A DNA stretch of 64,000 bases from Psychrobacter sp. Cmf 22.2 (GCF_001921745.1 NZ_MRYA01000002.1:1-64000); one strand, 5' to 3'; positions 17,182 through 29,309 are shown, counted from the stretch's first letter. Numbers and translations: made by a program. Notes: a model not told the origin generated them from the sequence alone.

Positions 17182-18855
17182 CTATACTTTCGCATTTGAT
17201 GCTTTTGTTACTTTAGCTTTTTTATCATAATTACCAACACGCTCTTTGATCAGATCAAAATCAAAACGTTCATTACCCATCAAGCTGACGACTACACAGA
17301 CGATGGTACTAGCACCATAAGCCGTTAGTGAGGCGAGTAAGACCATATATTGACGTAAGAAGCCAGTAGCGAAGATGAGCATCAATACCAGCGTAATGGC
17401 TGCCGCTAACATACCGATTTTACGGCCTAAGAAGCCAAATACCATTAGTCCAATCACGACTGCGGCGCCAACACTTGCCAATACTTCAAAAAATAAAGCT
17501 GTGTAACCAGTGATCGGCAAAAGCTCAAAGCGAGCAATGCAGAAAAACAGCAAACCGATAATGACAGCGGAGGTAAAAGCAGTATTGGTCACGCGACTCC
17601 AAAACACACTAGCGATTACAGGGAAGACAATAGCACCCCATAAGGCACCTACGAAAACCAGCATCACTAAAATATCTAGCTTGAAGCTAGCAAAGATTAG
17701 ACCGAGAGCGGTAGCAATGATCATCGTACTACGACCAACTAGCATCATGGTCTTAGGTTTGACTTTACCTCTAGCGATGTTTTTACCGTATACATCTGCC
17801 ATCATAATGGTCGATAATGCCGACAAATCCGAATCAGCAGTTGATGATAACGAGCCAATGACCAAGATAAAGAATAGGGCGATAAATACAGGGTGCAAAT
17901 AAGTACTGACCATTTGCGGGATCAAGTTGTTCATATTGCCATCAAGAGGTTCGATACCAATGGTCAAGGCCATCAAACCAATCATACCAAGACCGATGAC
18001 GATGCCTGCATAGCCAACTGTGGCAGTAACGAATGTGGCTTTAATCTTGGTTTTATCAATCGCAAATAAGCGCTGCGTAATGGTTTGATTACCGATAGCA
18101 TAAGCCAATACGGCAACAAAATAAGGCGCACCTTGTTGGAAAAAGGCTTCAGACGAAAAGAAGTTCTGCTGCTCAAGCGTCAACTTGGATAGACCGCTTA
18201 CCATAACTTCGGGTCCACCCATTGCAAACAATACTGCTGGTATAATAACGATACCAATGGCCATAAGCGCAACTAATTGGGCAAAGTCAGTAAAGACAGA
18301 GGCACGAAACCCTGAAGTTAGAGTATAGCTCAGTACCCCGACACCCGCGATCATCACACCTGTTTGGAACGATAACGGTGATAATACGGACACCAACGCC
18401 CCAGCCGCAGTGAAATTGACCATCAAGCTAATTAAGCTGCCCATAAGGTTAGATATGGCTAAAATTAATTGGCTTGATGAGCCATGGCGGGCGTGAATAA
18501 GCTCACCTAACGTATGACCATCGGGCGCAAGCTCACGAAAGCGCATACCAAAAGGGTAGATGAATAAAATCATCAGCGCGCCCCAAAAGCCATAATGTAT
18601 CGGCCCTGATACGCCATATTTATAGCCAGAAGTGGCTGCGGCATAAAATGATGCTGCCCAAATCCAGGTGGCAGTCATACTGGCTGCACCCATACCAAAG
18701 CCGACACCATGACCTGCGACCATAAAGCCTGACGTCGTCTCTTTGTCCTTTTTAATTAACAATGATAATAAATAGGTGCCACCATAAAACGCTAACAACA
18801 ATAAAATAATAGTCAACGATGAAAATTGGAACAATGACTCAGTTTTCAAATTCAT
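17182..18855 (-). CDS. Sodium:solute symporter family (SSS) transporter
   Basis: This 557-residue protein has about 13-14 hydrophobic segments and the superfamily's typical motifs, including GHTLGELIHARHG near residues 113-125, ATWIWAASFYAA near 62-73 and SSTADSDLSALSTI near 336-349, a likely sodium-site helix. Such carriers take up organic solutes (amino acids, carboxylates, urea and others) by sodium symport. The substrate cannot be told from sequence alone. The GAGGT just before the ATG is a close ribosome-binding site. The 44-residue membrane peptide follows in the same direction. Residues 500-557 form a long hydrophilic-ending tail. Confidence 0.88.
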   Translation of the reverse strand: MNLKTESLFQFSSLTIILLLLAFYGGTYLLSLLIKKDKETTSGFMVAGHGVGFGMGAASMTATWIWAASFYAAATSGYKYGVSGPIHYGFWGALMILFIYPFGMRFRELAPDGHTLGELIHARHGSSSQLILAISNLMGSLISLMVNFTAAGALVSVLSPLSFQTGVMIAGVGVLSYTLTSGFRASVFTDFAQLVALMAIGIVIIPAVLFAMGGPEVMVSGLSKLTLEQQNFFSSEAFFQQGAPYFVAVLAYAIGNQTITQRLFAIDKTKIKATFVTATVGYAGIVIGLGMIGLMALTIGIEPLDGNMNNLIPQMVSTYLHPVFIALFFILVIGSLSSTADSDLSALSTIMMADVYGKNIARGKVKPKTMMLVGRSTMIIATALGLIFASFKLDILVMLVFVGALWGAIVFPVIASVFWSRVTNTAFTSAVIIGLLFFCIARFELLPITGYTALFFEVLASVGAAVVIGLMVFGFLGRKIGMLAAAITLVLMLIFATGFLRQYMVLLASLTAYGASTIVCVVVSLMGNERFDFDLIKERVGNYDKKAKVTKASNAKV

Positions 18856-19855
18856 ACCTCGCGATTGTTTTAGATAAAAAAAGTTGGTACTACGCTTTAT
18901 AGTCCCAACTAATTATGAATTGAGTAATCAGACTGATACTGCTATTGCCACACAAATCTGTTGTTTCGTTAACAGTCAGTCAGCAAAACATGCGATGAAG
19001 AAGCTATATACCAAGAACCAAACGTCAAACAATATGGGGCACAGTAAACAGTAGCCCCCATAATGACTGGCGTCTAATAATGGAGTTACCATCACGCTCA
19101 TACAGTCGCATGTCATAGTAGATGTTACGGATAAGTACTTGTTAATAAAGTACTAACGAACACGAAATAATAACTAATACTTCGTATCAGACATAGACAG
19201 CTAAAGTTGGCACTCATTTTTTATGCAAAATATTTTCTTAGTAACATTTAAACTTTGAACATATTAATGATGTGAGAGCCATTTAACCGCTATAAGCAAG
19301 TTGGCTAAATATAAAACTAGCCAATAGCATGTGAAAAACGTGTGAATAGCGACTGACGCTGTATAAGTCTAAAACAGACGCTCTATACTATTCACAAATA
19401 AAACTTACAAATAAAACTTACAAATAAAACGACATCCATGTTAAATATAAGTAACATTTACGTGCCATAAGAGTAACACTAATAAGCGTCAAATCTCAAG
19501 TTTATAGGCAATCTTATGATTCAATGACTAGTGACTGCTAAGTTTTGGTCGTAAGTGATAATTTTATCTACGTTAATATTTCTTATAAGAGTTATCAGAG
19601 AATTTACAACATCTGAGAAGCAATACTGATTGATGACTGGGATTTTGGTCGCAAAATAGGTACAATACCTTGCTTAGTACAGTGTCTGCTTTTTAAGAGG
19701 TTTATCAGCATAATTGCTACCTCAATTGTCCTGATGATGTGCAAAATGCGGGATATATACGCTCATAGTAAGCCACTGCTCACCTATGTTTACTGAGCAA
19801 AATAATGGCCGACACTGTTTCCCTCTTATTTATTGCTTTATTTATTGGAGTTACC
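18856..19855. other. Long divergent intergenic region before folD
   Basis: About 1 kb with no convincing gene on either strand. It must hold the symporter promoter on the left and the folD promoter on the right. I see an AT-rich sequence with a short tandem repeat (listed separately) and no clear RNA gene or strong terminator. An ATG at 19805 extends the folD frame but lacks a ribosome-binding site. Confidence 0.6.
19394..19430. repeat. Three-copy 13-base tandem repeat
   Basis: ACAAATAAAACTT is repeated at 19394, 19407 and, in part (11 bases), at 19420. It lies mid-gap between the symporter and folD with no gene overlap. Its copy number may vary by slippage; no function is evident. Confidence 0.85.
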
Positions 19856-20755
19856 ATGTCAAATGCCTCGTCAACTAAGACGACGATGACGTCAGATAAT
19901 CAATCTGCCACATTATTAGACGGCAAAGCACTTGCTAAGCAAATAGAGCAAGAGTTGCGTACACGCGTTGATACTCTCAAAGAGAAGACTGGTCGTACGC
20001 CAAGTTTGGCAACGATATTGGTTGGTGATGATCCTGCCTCTGCCACTTATGTGCGTATGAAAGGTAATGCCTGTAAGCGCGTCGGTATGGATTCAATTCG
20101 GGTTGAGATGCCAAGTACGACGACCACAGAGCAGCTCAAAGCCAAGATAGATGAACTTAATAACAATCCAGATGTCCATGGTATATTGCTACAGCATCCC
20201 GTTCCTGATCATGTTGATGAGCGTGCATGCTTTGAGCAGATTGATTTGGCAAAAGACGTCGATGGGGTCACTTGTCTTGGGTTTGGTCGTATGGCGATGC
20301 AGCAATCTGCTTATGGTTCATGTACGCCGCAAGGCATCATGCATTTATTGGATTATTATAATATCGAGCTTGCAGGTTTGGAGGCAGTGGTTGTGGGGCG
20401 TAGTGCCATCTTGGGTAAACCAATGGCGATGATGCTATTAAATGCTAACTGTACAGTAACCATGTGCCATTCAAAAACACAGGATTTGGCTGCGCATATT
20501 AAGCGTGCTGATATTGTCGTTGGAGCCGTAGGTGTACCTGAGCTGATCAAAGCAGAATGGATCAAAAAAGGGGCGGTGGTCGTCGATGCAGGTTTCCATC
20601 CAACCGATAATGGCGGCGTTGGTGATATCGAGATGACGGGCGTGGCTGATATTGCTAGTGCCTATACGCCAGTACCAGGCGGTGTCGGGCCAATGACGAT
20701 CAATACCTTGATTCGCCAAACCGTTGAAGCTGCAGAAAAGGCTGCAGGTTTGTAG
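19856..20755 (+). CDS. folD: Bifunctional methylenetetrahydrofolate dehydrogenase/cyclohydrolase
   Basis: FolD interconverts methylene-, methenyl- and 10-formyl-tetrahydrofolate with NADP, supplying one-carbon units for purines and formyl-methionine. The 299-residue product has [14 protein letters not shown] near residues 57-70 (the YxxxK catalytic region), DVDGVTC near 132, SCTPQGIM near 153, GRSAILGKP near 180 in the NADP-binding part and [11 protein letters not shown] near 273. I chose the ATG at 19856 because GGAG stands five bases upstream; a 17-codon longer frame has no such site. It is a single gene, followed by psiE. Confidence 0.95.
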   Translation: MSNASSTKTTMTSDNQSATLLDGKALAKQIEQELRTRVDTLKEKTGRTPSLATILVGDDPASATYVRMKGNACKRVGMDSIRVEMPSTTTTEQLKAKIDELNNNPDVHGILLQHPVPDHVDERACFEQIDLAKDVDGVTCLGFGRMAMQQSAYGSCTPQGIMHLLDYYNIELAGLEAVVVGRSAILGKPMAMMLLNANCTVTMCHSKTQDLAAHIKRADIVVGAVGVPELIKAEWIKKGAVVVDAGFHPTDNGGVGDIEMTGVADIASAYTPVPGGVGPMTINTLIRQTVEAAEKAAGL

Positions 20756-20872
20756 ACTGGTACAACTATTAAATAAATGATAGATTCGAATATTCATTGC
20801 TCATAGATAAGGCGTCTGATGCTATAGATTATCAGACCAAATCAACCAAACAAAAAGTTGATAGGTTCCCAC

Positions 20873-21391
20873 ATGTCTAAAAAAAATGTAGATCTTCATG
20901 AGCGTTTACAGCATATTGGCAGAGAGTTCGTCGATATTTGCCACTATATTATTTTATTTTTGATCAGTTTGGTGGTGATCTGGACAGCAGGTAAAGAGTT
21001 TATTGTTATTATTCAAAAAGGTTCAGCGGCGCTAAAAGATATTTTGATGTTATTTATTTATCTAGAGCTGCTTGCTATGATTGGCATTTATTTTAAGACC
21101 CATCGCTTACCTGTACAGTTTTTAATCTTTATTGCCATAACAGCACTGTCACGACATCTAGTAGTAGATGTTCAAGCGGTATCTGACTACTTTCACTTGT
21201 GGCTACTCGCAACGATTTCTGTAGTGATAATCTTACTAAGTGCCTCGATAGTTGTACTCACATGGACAGCCCGAACCTATGGTCGACCAGAGGATAATTT
21301 AGATAGTGCTCACGTTAATTCTACTACAAAAGCGTTACTACCTGACAACGCTCAGGCACCTAAGAGCAACACGAAGCATCGCCGTGAATAG
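20873..21391 (+). CDS. psiE: PsiE-family membrane protein
   Basis: This 172-residue protein has four hydrophobic segments (around residues 24-44, 57-76, 83-101 and 113-135) and the family pattern HIGREFVDICHYIILFLI near the N-terminus with RHLVVDV in the middle, matching the phosphate-starvation-inducible PsiE family. The family's biochemical role is unknown; induction by phosphate limitation is known only for E. coli. I chose the ATG at 20873 over an in-frame TTG five codons upstream. It ends before a strong terminator shared with convergent corA. Confidence 0.82.
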   Translation: MSKKNVDLHERLQHIGREFVDICHYIILFLISLVVIWTAGKEFIVIIQKGSAALKDILMLFIYLELLAMIGIYFKTHRLPVQFLIFIAITALSRHLVVDVQAVSDYFHLWLLATISVVIILLSASIVVLTWTARTYGRPEDNLDSAHVNSTTKALLPDNAQAPKSNTKHRRE

Positions 21392-21404
21392 AGAAGTAAT
21401 TGCC

Positions 21405-21438
21405 ACAGTTAGACCATAAGAACAGTTAGACCATAAGA
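21405..21438. repeat. Perfect 17-base tandem duplication
   Basis: ACAGTTAGACCATAAGA occurs twice back to back (21405-21421 and 21422-21438) between psiE and the terminator hairpin. It looks like a recent slippage duplication. Confidence 0.9.
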
Positions 21439-21475
21439 AAGGACGGAGTTCTGTGCAATACAGAACTCCGTCCTT
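21439..21475. terminator. Strong bidirectional terminator between psiE and corA
   Basis: A perfect 16-base-pair stem (AAGGACGGAGTTCTGT with its complement) closes a five-base GCAAT loop. It sits between convergent genes and should stop transcription from both sides, though T runs are short. Confidence 0.8.
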
Positions 21476-21510
21476 GATATGAAATTAGCTCGTCTAAGAT
21501 TTGTATGGCT

Positions 21511-22725
21511 TTACAGCCATTTTACCTTTTTAAACTTATAGTATAAGTAGCTACAAGTCGTCGCAATCAAAAATAGAATAACAAAATAAGAGTATTCCCA
21601 ATGCAGCTCAGGCATAAAGTCGAAGTTCATGCCATAGAGCCCAGCGACGGCAGTCGGTACTGCCAGTATACCGGCCCAAGCAGCAAGCTTTCGCACCACC
21701 TCGTTTTGACCCATATTGACCATAGCCATATAGGTATCCATAGCTAAGCTTAGCATCTCATTGAGGCCATTAACTGCATCTAGTGAGCGCAGCAGATGGT
21801 CATTAATATCTCGAAAGTAAGGCTTAGCAGCGTTAGGGAAGGCGGGTACTAAATCGCTTTTTTGATGATTAATGAAGAAGCTACAGATGTCTTGTACGGG
21901 CAAGATAATCGCGCGCATATGTACCAGTTGCGACTTGAGCTCATATAGGTTTTTTAACGTGCTTTTATTAAACTCATAACTAAAGACATAGCGCTCTTGC
22001 TCACGTAAATAGCTACCTAGGCGATCAGTGACTGGCATATAGTTATCGACAATAAAATCGAGAATAGCATGTAGTACAAATATGGGTCCCATGCGTAGCT
22101 TTTCAGGGCGACGGTTGCAGTGCTCACGTACGGGTGCATAGGAGTTGGAGGGTCCATTACGAATCGTAATCAGATAGTTTTTACCCATAAATATGGCAGT
22201 AGTACCATAGCGAATAATATTGTCTTCTAATTTGGCTGTACGTAGCACCACAAATACCATGTCATTATCATAGTTTTCTACTTTGGCGCGCTGATGATCG
22301 GCAAATGCATCTTCGATCGCAAGCTCATGTAAGTCAAAGGCATTTTGGACTTTAATCATGGTCTCTAAACTGGGATCATACAGTCCAAGCCAGATAAATT
22401 GACCATTGTTGCTAAGGGCGCGACTGACGTCATTGAGCGCCACTTGGCTCAGTTGCTCGCCTGTCTTGTGCGAATAAGCATAGCAGTTGACCACTTCGTC
22501 ATCGCTAGACAAATCGATGTCTTCATAACGCTCAGAGTCAGGATCATACACCGTCATCGTCTCGATGGTATCTTCGGCCGTGGCATCCACATCTCCGTAG
22601 ATATAGCTGTCATAACTATTTAGATAGGGATGACTGTCGCTGATATCAGAATAGATGCGACTAATATTAGAGTCAGGTGTAATGCGGGTATTTGTCTTGA
22701 TTGATAGATCGTCATTGCGGTCCAT
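21511..22725 (-). CDS. corA: CorA-family divalent metal ion transporter
   Basis: CorA channels carry magnesium (sometimes cobalt, nickel or zinc) across the inner membrane as pentamers. The 404-residue protein has a long cytoplasmic N-terminal domain and two C-terminal membrane helices; the signature YGMNF follows the first helix near residues 363-367 and the second helix ends in the basic tail KFKKVKWL. The N-terminal 85 residues are acidic and longer than in E. coli CorA. A strong GGGAGG site stands just before the ATG. Metal specificity cannot be read from sequence. It is convergent with psiE. Confidence 0.9.
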   Translation of the reverse strand: MDRNDDLSIKTNTRITPDSNISRIYSDISDSHPYLNSYDSYIYGDVDATAEDTIETMTVYDPDSERYEDIDLSSDDEVVNCYAYSHKTGEQLSQVALNDVSRALSNNGQFIWLGLYDPSLETMIKVQNAFDLHELAIEDAFADHQRAKVENYDNDMVFVVLRTAKLEDNIIRYGTTAIFMGKNYLITIRNGPSNSYAPVREHCNRRPEKLRMGPIFVLHAILDFIVDNYMPVTDRLGSYLREQERYVFSYEFNKSTLKNLYELKSQLVHMRAIILPVQDICSFFINHQKSDLVPAFPNAAKPYFRDINDHLLRSLDAVNGLNEMLSLAMDTYMAMVNMGQNEVVRKLAAWAGILAVPTAVAGLYGMNFDFMPELHWEYSYFVILFLIATTCSYLYYKFKKVKWL

Positions 22726-22829
22726 ACACCCTCCCTTGTTGTTTTTATAAAATCTAAATGGCTACTTTCTGTTCAAAATGGTCCAAATGAATTCAGCCTA
22801 GAAAAGCCCAACGATAAACCATGTCGATG

Positions 22830-23219
22830 TTATATCGCATAGCGTTTTAAAGTTTCAATATCGACCAGCGTCAATAAACTCTCATGGCAACCTTCTAGTT
22901 TCAATTTTGGTGCAATATCGAAATCTAATGCTTCAACCCAGCGTAGCGCACAGATACACCAATAGTCACCAGGTTTTAGACCTGGAAAATTATATTCTGG
23001 TAAAGGCGTAATCAAATCATTACCGCGACTCGATGAAAAGTTAAGAAATTCACTGGTCATCTTGGCACAAACGGTATGCTGGCCGACATCATGATTGCCA
23101 GTATGACAAAAACCATTACGATAGTAGCCAGTAATAGGATCAAAGCAGCAGCTGGCAAGAGCAGTACCTAATACATTGGTCTGATTAATAGCAGGGTTAG
23201 GGTGGTAGTCAGATGACAT
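22830..23219 (-). CDS. DUF2237 family protein
   Basis: This 129-residue protein matches the DUF2237 pattern: NVLGTALASCCFDPITGYYR near residues 14-33, a GxHTVCA segment near 46-52, SRGNDLITPLPEY near 61-73 and GDYWCICALRW near 81-91, with conserved cysteines in the first, second and last blocks. The family's function is not known to me. No signal peptide or membrane segment is present. GGAG lies before the ATG. It stands alone, about 100 bases from corA. Confidence 0.85.
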   Translation of the reverse strand: MSSDYHPNPAINQTNVLGTALASCCFDPITGYYRNGFCHTGNHDVGQHTVCAKMTSEFLNFSSSRGNDLITPLPEYNFPGLKPGDYWCICALRWVEALDFDIAPKLKLEGCHESLLTLVDIETLKRYAI

Positions 23220-23880
23220 AAGGTCTCCGAAATTAAGTGATTGTATAGAATGGGAGTTGATAAATTTTTACCGTAGTTTGTATATTGTTAGTCGTGGTTT
23301 TTGTAGGTAAACGAACTGGAATAAATTTGCTGTAATATCTGCAGTTTTAGCAAGCAAAAAATTATACCAGCTGTGCGTGGCTACTAATGTATCGACTTTA
23401 TCTCGAGATAATTATAGCCTGTCTACTAATAGCCTAAAACATAGGCTAGTGTAACATGGGTCTATTAAAAAGATGTGAACCAAATCATTCATCATGATTT
23501 AATAGAGGATGAAAGCGATCATAAACGATCGTTTTGGCTAAGAATAAATCGCCATAATGCAATAAAGTATTTATGACTAGATAGAACGTATTGATATGAA
23601 TTGTGACTAGGCGAACCCTAGTTGCTATGCTAAACTAAAACATAAAGTGCGCTGATCATTTACTATAATTAGCGCATAAAGATACTCGTCTTATCATCCT
23701 AACTTATACTTATTACTCACCCTTTTGCGGTTACCTAGTTTGTTTATAAATAATTGGGTCAATGGTGTTGCGTGCTAAAAATGTGTCAAAAACATACAGT
23801 AGCCATCGTTGATGTAATCATAAACAAAACCTTACTATGCCGCGTTTTTTGGTAAGCAATACGCCAAACAAGGATTTATT
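23220..23880. other. Divergent intergenic region before hisZ
   Basis: About 660 bases between divergent DUF2237 and hisZ genes, with no supported gene. Several short palindromic stretches (for example around 23516-23532, CGATCATAAACGATCG) are present but none is a convincing terminator. It should hold both promoters. Confidence 0.55.
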
Positions 23881-25206
23881 GTGTCTGTCAGTTCTTATTC
23901 AGCTGTACCCGTCCAATCACGTTCTGAAATCAATCCCACCTCTCAGCATGCTGATGATAGTAGCGTACCCAATCATCTGCCACATTTAAGCAATTTTCAT
24001 CTCAGTAATTTTACCGCAGAAGTTGCCAATAGCTGGCTGCTACCTGATGGTGTGGTTGATGTATTGTTTGAAGATGCGCAAAAGCAAGAAGTGCTGCGAC
24101 ATCAGCTAACTCAGCAGCTGATCACTCACGGCTATCAGCTGGTTAACCCGCCGATGATTGAGTTTACAGAGTCATTATTAAGTGATGCATCAGAAGATCT
24201 TAAACGTCAAACCTTTAAAATCATCGATCAGCTTACAGGTCGTTTGATGGGTGTGCGTGCGGATATTACGCCGCAGATTTTGCGTATCGATGCCCATCAT
24301 GGCGGGACAGGTGTTGCGCGTTATTGCTATGCAGGTGATGTCATTCACACCTTACCCTCAGGACTGTTTGGATCGCGTACGCCATTGCAGTTAGGTGCTG
24401 AGATATTTGGTTGTGCATCGCTTAGTGCAGATTTTGAATTGATAGATGTCTTATTTACGATGGTCAATGACCTAAATATGAGTGCAGCTTTGCATATTGA
24501 TTTGGGTCATGTGGCGATATTTAAACGGTTGGCTTTATTGGTTGAGTTATCAGACAGTGATACCAAGCAATTGATGCATTTATATGCCAATAAAAACCTA
24601 CCAGAATTAAAGCGCGTCTGCCAAACATTACCTATGGGTAGTGATTTTTATGCTCTAGCACGCTTTGGTCATGATATGACGCAGCTATTGTCTAAGCTAT
24701 CAGATACCGCTCAACAAGATACCGAAATTGTTACGGCAGTCGATGAGTTACAGCGCTTAAAAACGCATCTGCAGGAGCAATGGAATTGTGATGTCAGTAT
24801 TGATGTCACGGAGCTGTCAGGCTATCACTATCACACCGGTATTGTGTTTAATGGTTATATCAATAGTGAGACCCAGCCGTTGGTACGTGGCGGACGTTTC
24901 GATGGGATGCAAAGTGGTGGTCACTTAACAGATAACCAGCTACGTGAAGCCACGGGCTTTAGTATGGACGTCAGCCGCTTATTGGCACATGTCGGATTGG
25001 CTGCTCCGATGGTAGTGGTGGTTGATTATGATGCAATCAACAATATGGATAGCGAACAAAAACAGACGCTACGCCAGCAAGTAGATAGCTTACGCCAGCA
25101 AGGTTACCGAGTCACTGTACCACTAGATATGCATGACTGTCCTCAAGACGTCACGCATCGATTAAGCATCGTTGACAACCAGTGGCAATTAACCGCTGTT
25201 AAATAA
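23881..25206 (+). CDS. hisZ: ATP phosphoribosyltransferase regulatory subunit
   Basis: HisZ is a catalytically dead histidyl-tRNA synthetase homologue that activates the short form of HisG in the first step of histidine synthesis. This 441-residue protein has the class II core (GRLMGVRADITPQILRIDA near residues 120-138, SGYHYHTGIVFNGY near 317-330, GGRFDGM near 339-345) and lacks the tRNA-binding C-terminal domain. The start is a GTG preceded by AAGGA. The N-terminal 50 residues are an extra low-complexity extension. It is upstream of purA in the same direction, a common pairing in proteobacteria. A true HisRS is encoded at 32401. Confidence 0.93.
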   Translation: MSVSSYSAVPVQSRSEINPTSQHADDSSVPNHLPHLSNFHLSNFTAEVANSWLLPDGVVDVLFEDAQKQEVLRHQLTQQLITHGYQLVNPPMIEFTESLLSDASEDLKRQTFKIIDQLTGRLMGVRADITPQILRIDAHHGGTGVARYCYAGDVIHTLPSGLFGSRTPLQLGAEIFGCASLSADFELIDVLFTMVNDLNMSAALHIDLGHVAIFKRLALLVELSDSDTKQLMHLYANKNLPELKRVCQTLPMGSDFYALARFGHDMTQLLSKLSDTAQQDTEIVTAVDELQRLKTHLQEQWNCDVSIDVTELSGYHYHTGIVFNGYINSETQPLVRGGRFDGMQSGGHLTDNQLREATGFSMDVSRLLAHVGLAAPMVVVVDYDAINNMDSEQKQTLRQQVDSLRQQGYRVTVPLDMHDCPQDVTHRLSIVDNQWQLTAVK

Positions 25207-25352
25207 AGCTGTTTTGTCAAAAAATCGTATCAAAAGATGGGTTTATCAAAAGACAGTATTGTCAAAAAGCACTATTTTTCGTTTAGTTTTAAATTGTTAT
25301 CGTATGGCTGTTTGATAATGAACAGGCCATGCACCTTAATACATCATTGTAA

Positions 25353-26651
<1,299 letters not shown>

Positions 26652-26993
26652 ATAAATAGAACAAACTATTGAATGACGAAACCCTAATGTCCAGCTTAGA
26701 ACTAACATTAGGGTTTTTTATAAAGATTAATAATATTGGTAGATATACAATATATAGTATGTACCTCTTACTTTTAGTGAATGCAAAATTTACGTTTAAG
26801 TAAGCTGGTATCAGAATTACCCCTATCATTTATAGCGTCAATCATTATAATAGGCAGCAATCATGTGTTGGCGCTTATGTTTTCATATTGGTAAAACATG
26901 AGTCATTTGAATCAGTCCAAGTCAGCATTGTGGTCAAAGTTTAAATCATATTTTTAATTCTTATTTAACTTACCCTTTATTAGGAGATTTTTT
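26652..26993. other. Intergenic between purA and ndk
   Basis: It contains the purA terminator at its left end and otherwise AT-rich sequence that must hold the ndk promoter. No gene is supported. Confidence 0.6.
26679..26719 (+). terminator. Rho-independent terminator of purA
   Basis: AAACCCTAATGT at 26679-26690 pairs with ACATTAGGGTTT at 26705-26716 around a 14-base loop and is followed by further Ts. It is a standard intrinsic terminator 27 bases after the stop. Confidence 0.85.
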
Positions 26994-27425
26994 ATGGCTA
27001 ACGAACGTACTTTATCTATCATCAAACCTGACGCTGTCGCTGGCAACCACATCGGCGCTATCTATGACCGTTTTGAACAAGCTGGTCTAAAAATCGTTGC
27101 AGTCAAAATGCTACAACTTGATGATGAAAAGGCAGGCGGTTTTTACGCTGAGCACGCTGAGCGTCCATTTTACAATGACCTAAAGTCATTCATGATGTCA
27201 GGTCCAGTATTGGTTTCAGTATTAGAAGGCGAAAATGCTATCGCTAAGCATCGCGAAATCATGGGTGCAACCAATCCAAAAGAAGCAGAAAAAGGCACTA
27301 TCCGTGCTGATTTTGCTAGCAGCATCGATGAAAACGCGGTTCATGGTTCAGATTCAGCTGAATCAGCTAAGCGTGAAATCAGCTACTTTTTCAATGATGA
27401 TGAAGTTTGTGCACGTACGCGCTAA
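26994..27425 (+). CDS. ndk: Nucleoside diphosphate kinase
   Basis: Ndk balances nucleoside triphosphate pools through a phosphohistidine. The 143-residue protein starts [14 protein letters not shown], has the catalytic NAVHGSDS motif near residues 114-121 with the histidine at 117, and ends with EVCARTR. Its length is standard. A TAGGAGA site precedes the ATG. It forms a single-gene unit closed by a hairpin. Confidence 0.97.
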   Translation: MANERTLSIIKPDAVAGNHIGAIYDRFEQAGLKIVAVKMLQLDDEKAGGFYAEHAERPFYNDLKSFMMSGPVLVSVLEGENAIAKHREIMGATNPKEAEKGTIRADFASSIDENAVHGSDSAESAKREISYFFNDDEVCARTR

Positions 27426-27484
27426 TAACAACGATTATTGATATCAGCTTATGGTGTTGATTATCAGTAGTTGGTTTTGCAAGG

Positions 27485-27514
27485 ACGGCTTATACTCTAT
27501 TGAGTATAAGCCGT
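27485..27514 (+). terminator. Terminator hairpin after ndk
   Basis: ACGGCTTATACTC pairs perfectly with GAGTATAAGCCGT around a TATT loop. The T run after it is short, so termination strength is uncertain. Confidence 0.7.
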
Positions 27515-27792
27515 TTCCACTATTATTGAAAAATTTTATATTTTGTTGATTATCTTTTTTTTGACAAACCATTATTAAGCTTATTGGTTGTTTTTGTTGA
27601 AATTTATTACTATGTCCCTCATTATTGGTTTTCAATCATTTAATTAGCGTTATCAACCCCTTATCAGCACTTTATCGATATGAAAATTATCTGCATTCTA
27701 TATATGATAAGTTTTGCGCTCATAACGGATTGCTCAATGCAGCATTTAATTGTATTACTACGCTCATGGCTTATGCCAAAAGGTTACCTATT

Positions 27793-29037
27793 ATGTCAAC
27801 GATTCAAACACCCACTCAGCACATACCCAACAAGCGCACTGATAGCATCAAGCTGGTAGATGAAGCGCAGGCAAAAACCAACCTATTAGGTATGACGCAA
27901 GCACAGCTCGCTGATTACTTTAAGAGCATCGGCGAAAAGCCATTTCGGGCGACGCAAGTGATTAAGTGGATATATCAGCATGGAGTGACCGACTTTGAGC
28001 AGATGACCAATCTAAGCAAGTCGTTACGCGATAAGCTGTCTATGCATGCATGTGTGACCCCGCCAAAAGTCATTCATCGTCAATACAGTGATGATGGCAC
28101 GCGTAAATGGGTGTTTGAGGTGACGGGTGGCTCATTGGTTGAGACGGTGCTAATACCAGCAGATGACAGTAAGTCGAACGGCCGCAAAACTCTATGTATC
28201 TCATCACAAGTCGGCTGTGCACTGGATTGTAGCTTTTGCAGCACAGGTAAACAGGGCTTTGAGCGTGATTTGAGCGTCGCTGAGATTATCGGGCAGTTGT
28301 GGGTCGCCAACGCTTCTTATATGGCGGACGAAAACGACAGCTTAGAGAACGTCGATCATAGCTTATGGGAAAACAACGTGACCAACGTTGTCATGATGGG
28401 CATGGGCGAACCATTATTAAACTATAAGCCAGTGGTCAGCTCTATGGAGCTCATGCTTAGTGATCATGCTTATGGTCTATCGAAACGCCGAGTCACTTTA
28501 TCGACGTCAGGTGTGGTACCCAAGATGTATCAGTTAGCAAAAGATATTGATGTAGCCTTAGCTATCTCACTGCACGCACCCAACGACGAATTACGTAATG
28601 AGCTGGTGCCAATTAATAAAAAATATCCGTTAAGCGAGCTGATCGCTGCGGCAAAAAATTACGTCTATGACGTTAATCCGCGCCACAAAAAACACGTCAC
28701 GATTGAATATGTCATGTTAGATGGCGTCAATGACAGCAATGAGCACGCCAAACAGTTGGTTGCATTACTTGATGGTCTCCCAAGTAAAATAAACCTGATA
28801 CCGTTCAACCCGTTCCCGCATGCGCCTTATGATAAATCAAGTAACAACCGTATTCATGCGTTTAGCAATATTTTGAGCGAAGCTGGCTTTGTTTGTACCA
28901 TTCGTCAAACACGCGGTGACGATATTGACGCAGCATGTGGTCAATTAGTCGGACAAGTCGCTGATCGAACCAGACGGTCAGCAGCATGGCAACAAAGCAT
29001 TAAAGATCGCGATGCTAAGGGTAACGCTGCTGTCTAA
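27793..29037 (+). CDS. rlmN: Dual-specificity 23S rRNA/tRNA A-methyltransferase
   Basis: RlmN uses radical SAM chemistry to make 2-methyladenosine in 23S rRNA and in some tRNAs. The 414-residue protein has the iron-sulfur motif CALDCSFC (CxxxCxxC) near residues 142-149, GMGEPLLN near 203-210 and the mechanistic cysteines near the C-terminus ([20 protein letters not shown]). I chose the ATG at 27793; the frame is open to 27625 but the extra 56 residues are not conserved in the family. It heads the rlmN-pilF-rodZ-ispG-hisS-yfgM-bamB-der order typical of gamma-proteobacteria. Confidence 0.95.
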   Translation: MSTIQTPTQHIPNKRTDSIKLVDEAQAKTNLLGMTQAQLADYFKSIGEKPFRATQVIKWIYQHGVTDFEQMTNLSKSLRDKLSMHACVTPPKVIHRQYSDDGTRKWVFEVTGGSLVETVLIPADDSKSNGRKTLCISSQVGCALDCSFCSTGKQGFERDLSVAEIIGQLWVANASYMADENDSLENVDHSLWENNVTNVVMMGMGEPLLNYKPVVSSMELMLSDHAYGLSKRRVTLSTSGVVPKMYQLAKDIDVALAISLHAPNDELRNELVPINKKYPLSELIAAAKNYVYDVNPRHKKHVTIEYVMLDGVNDSNEHAKQLVALLDGLPSKINLIPFNPFPHAPYDKSSNNRIHAFSNILSEAGFVCTIRQTRGDDIDAACGQLVGQVADRTRRSAAWQQSIKDRDAKGNAAV

Positions 29038-29309
29038 TGAGTGACGGAGTGACAGTAATAGTGGCTCAGTCTAAGACAAGAAACAGATAGGGTTACGTTC
29101 CTATTGGTTTTAGTAAATAATATTTATAACCATAAAAATGCAGTCATAGTAACTAAATTGTACTTAAGGGGTCCAAATCCATTAAACTAATGGCTCATTG
29201 GAACTCTAGTGTTAAATTCACAGTACTAAAACTCAGTTTTATGATGGCGGCTATGATGATGTTTGAATATTTTTGTCAATTTAAGACTCAGCGTAAAACT
29301 TCTTTAATA

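Noticed and set aside
17510..17902. 130-codon plus-strand frame inside the symporter gene
   Set aside because: Antisense to a well-supported transporter, without recognisable motifs.
19394..19430. Possible CRISPR-like repeats
   Set aside because: The 13-base units are directly adjacent with no spacers, so this is a simple tandem repeat.
27625..27792. Longer rlmN start
   Set aside because: The extra 56 residues do not fit the family and the start has no ribosome-binding site.
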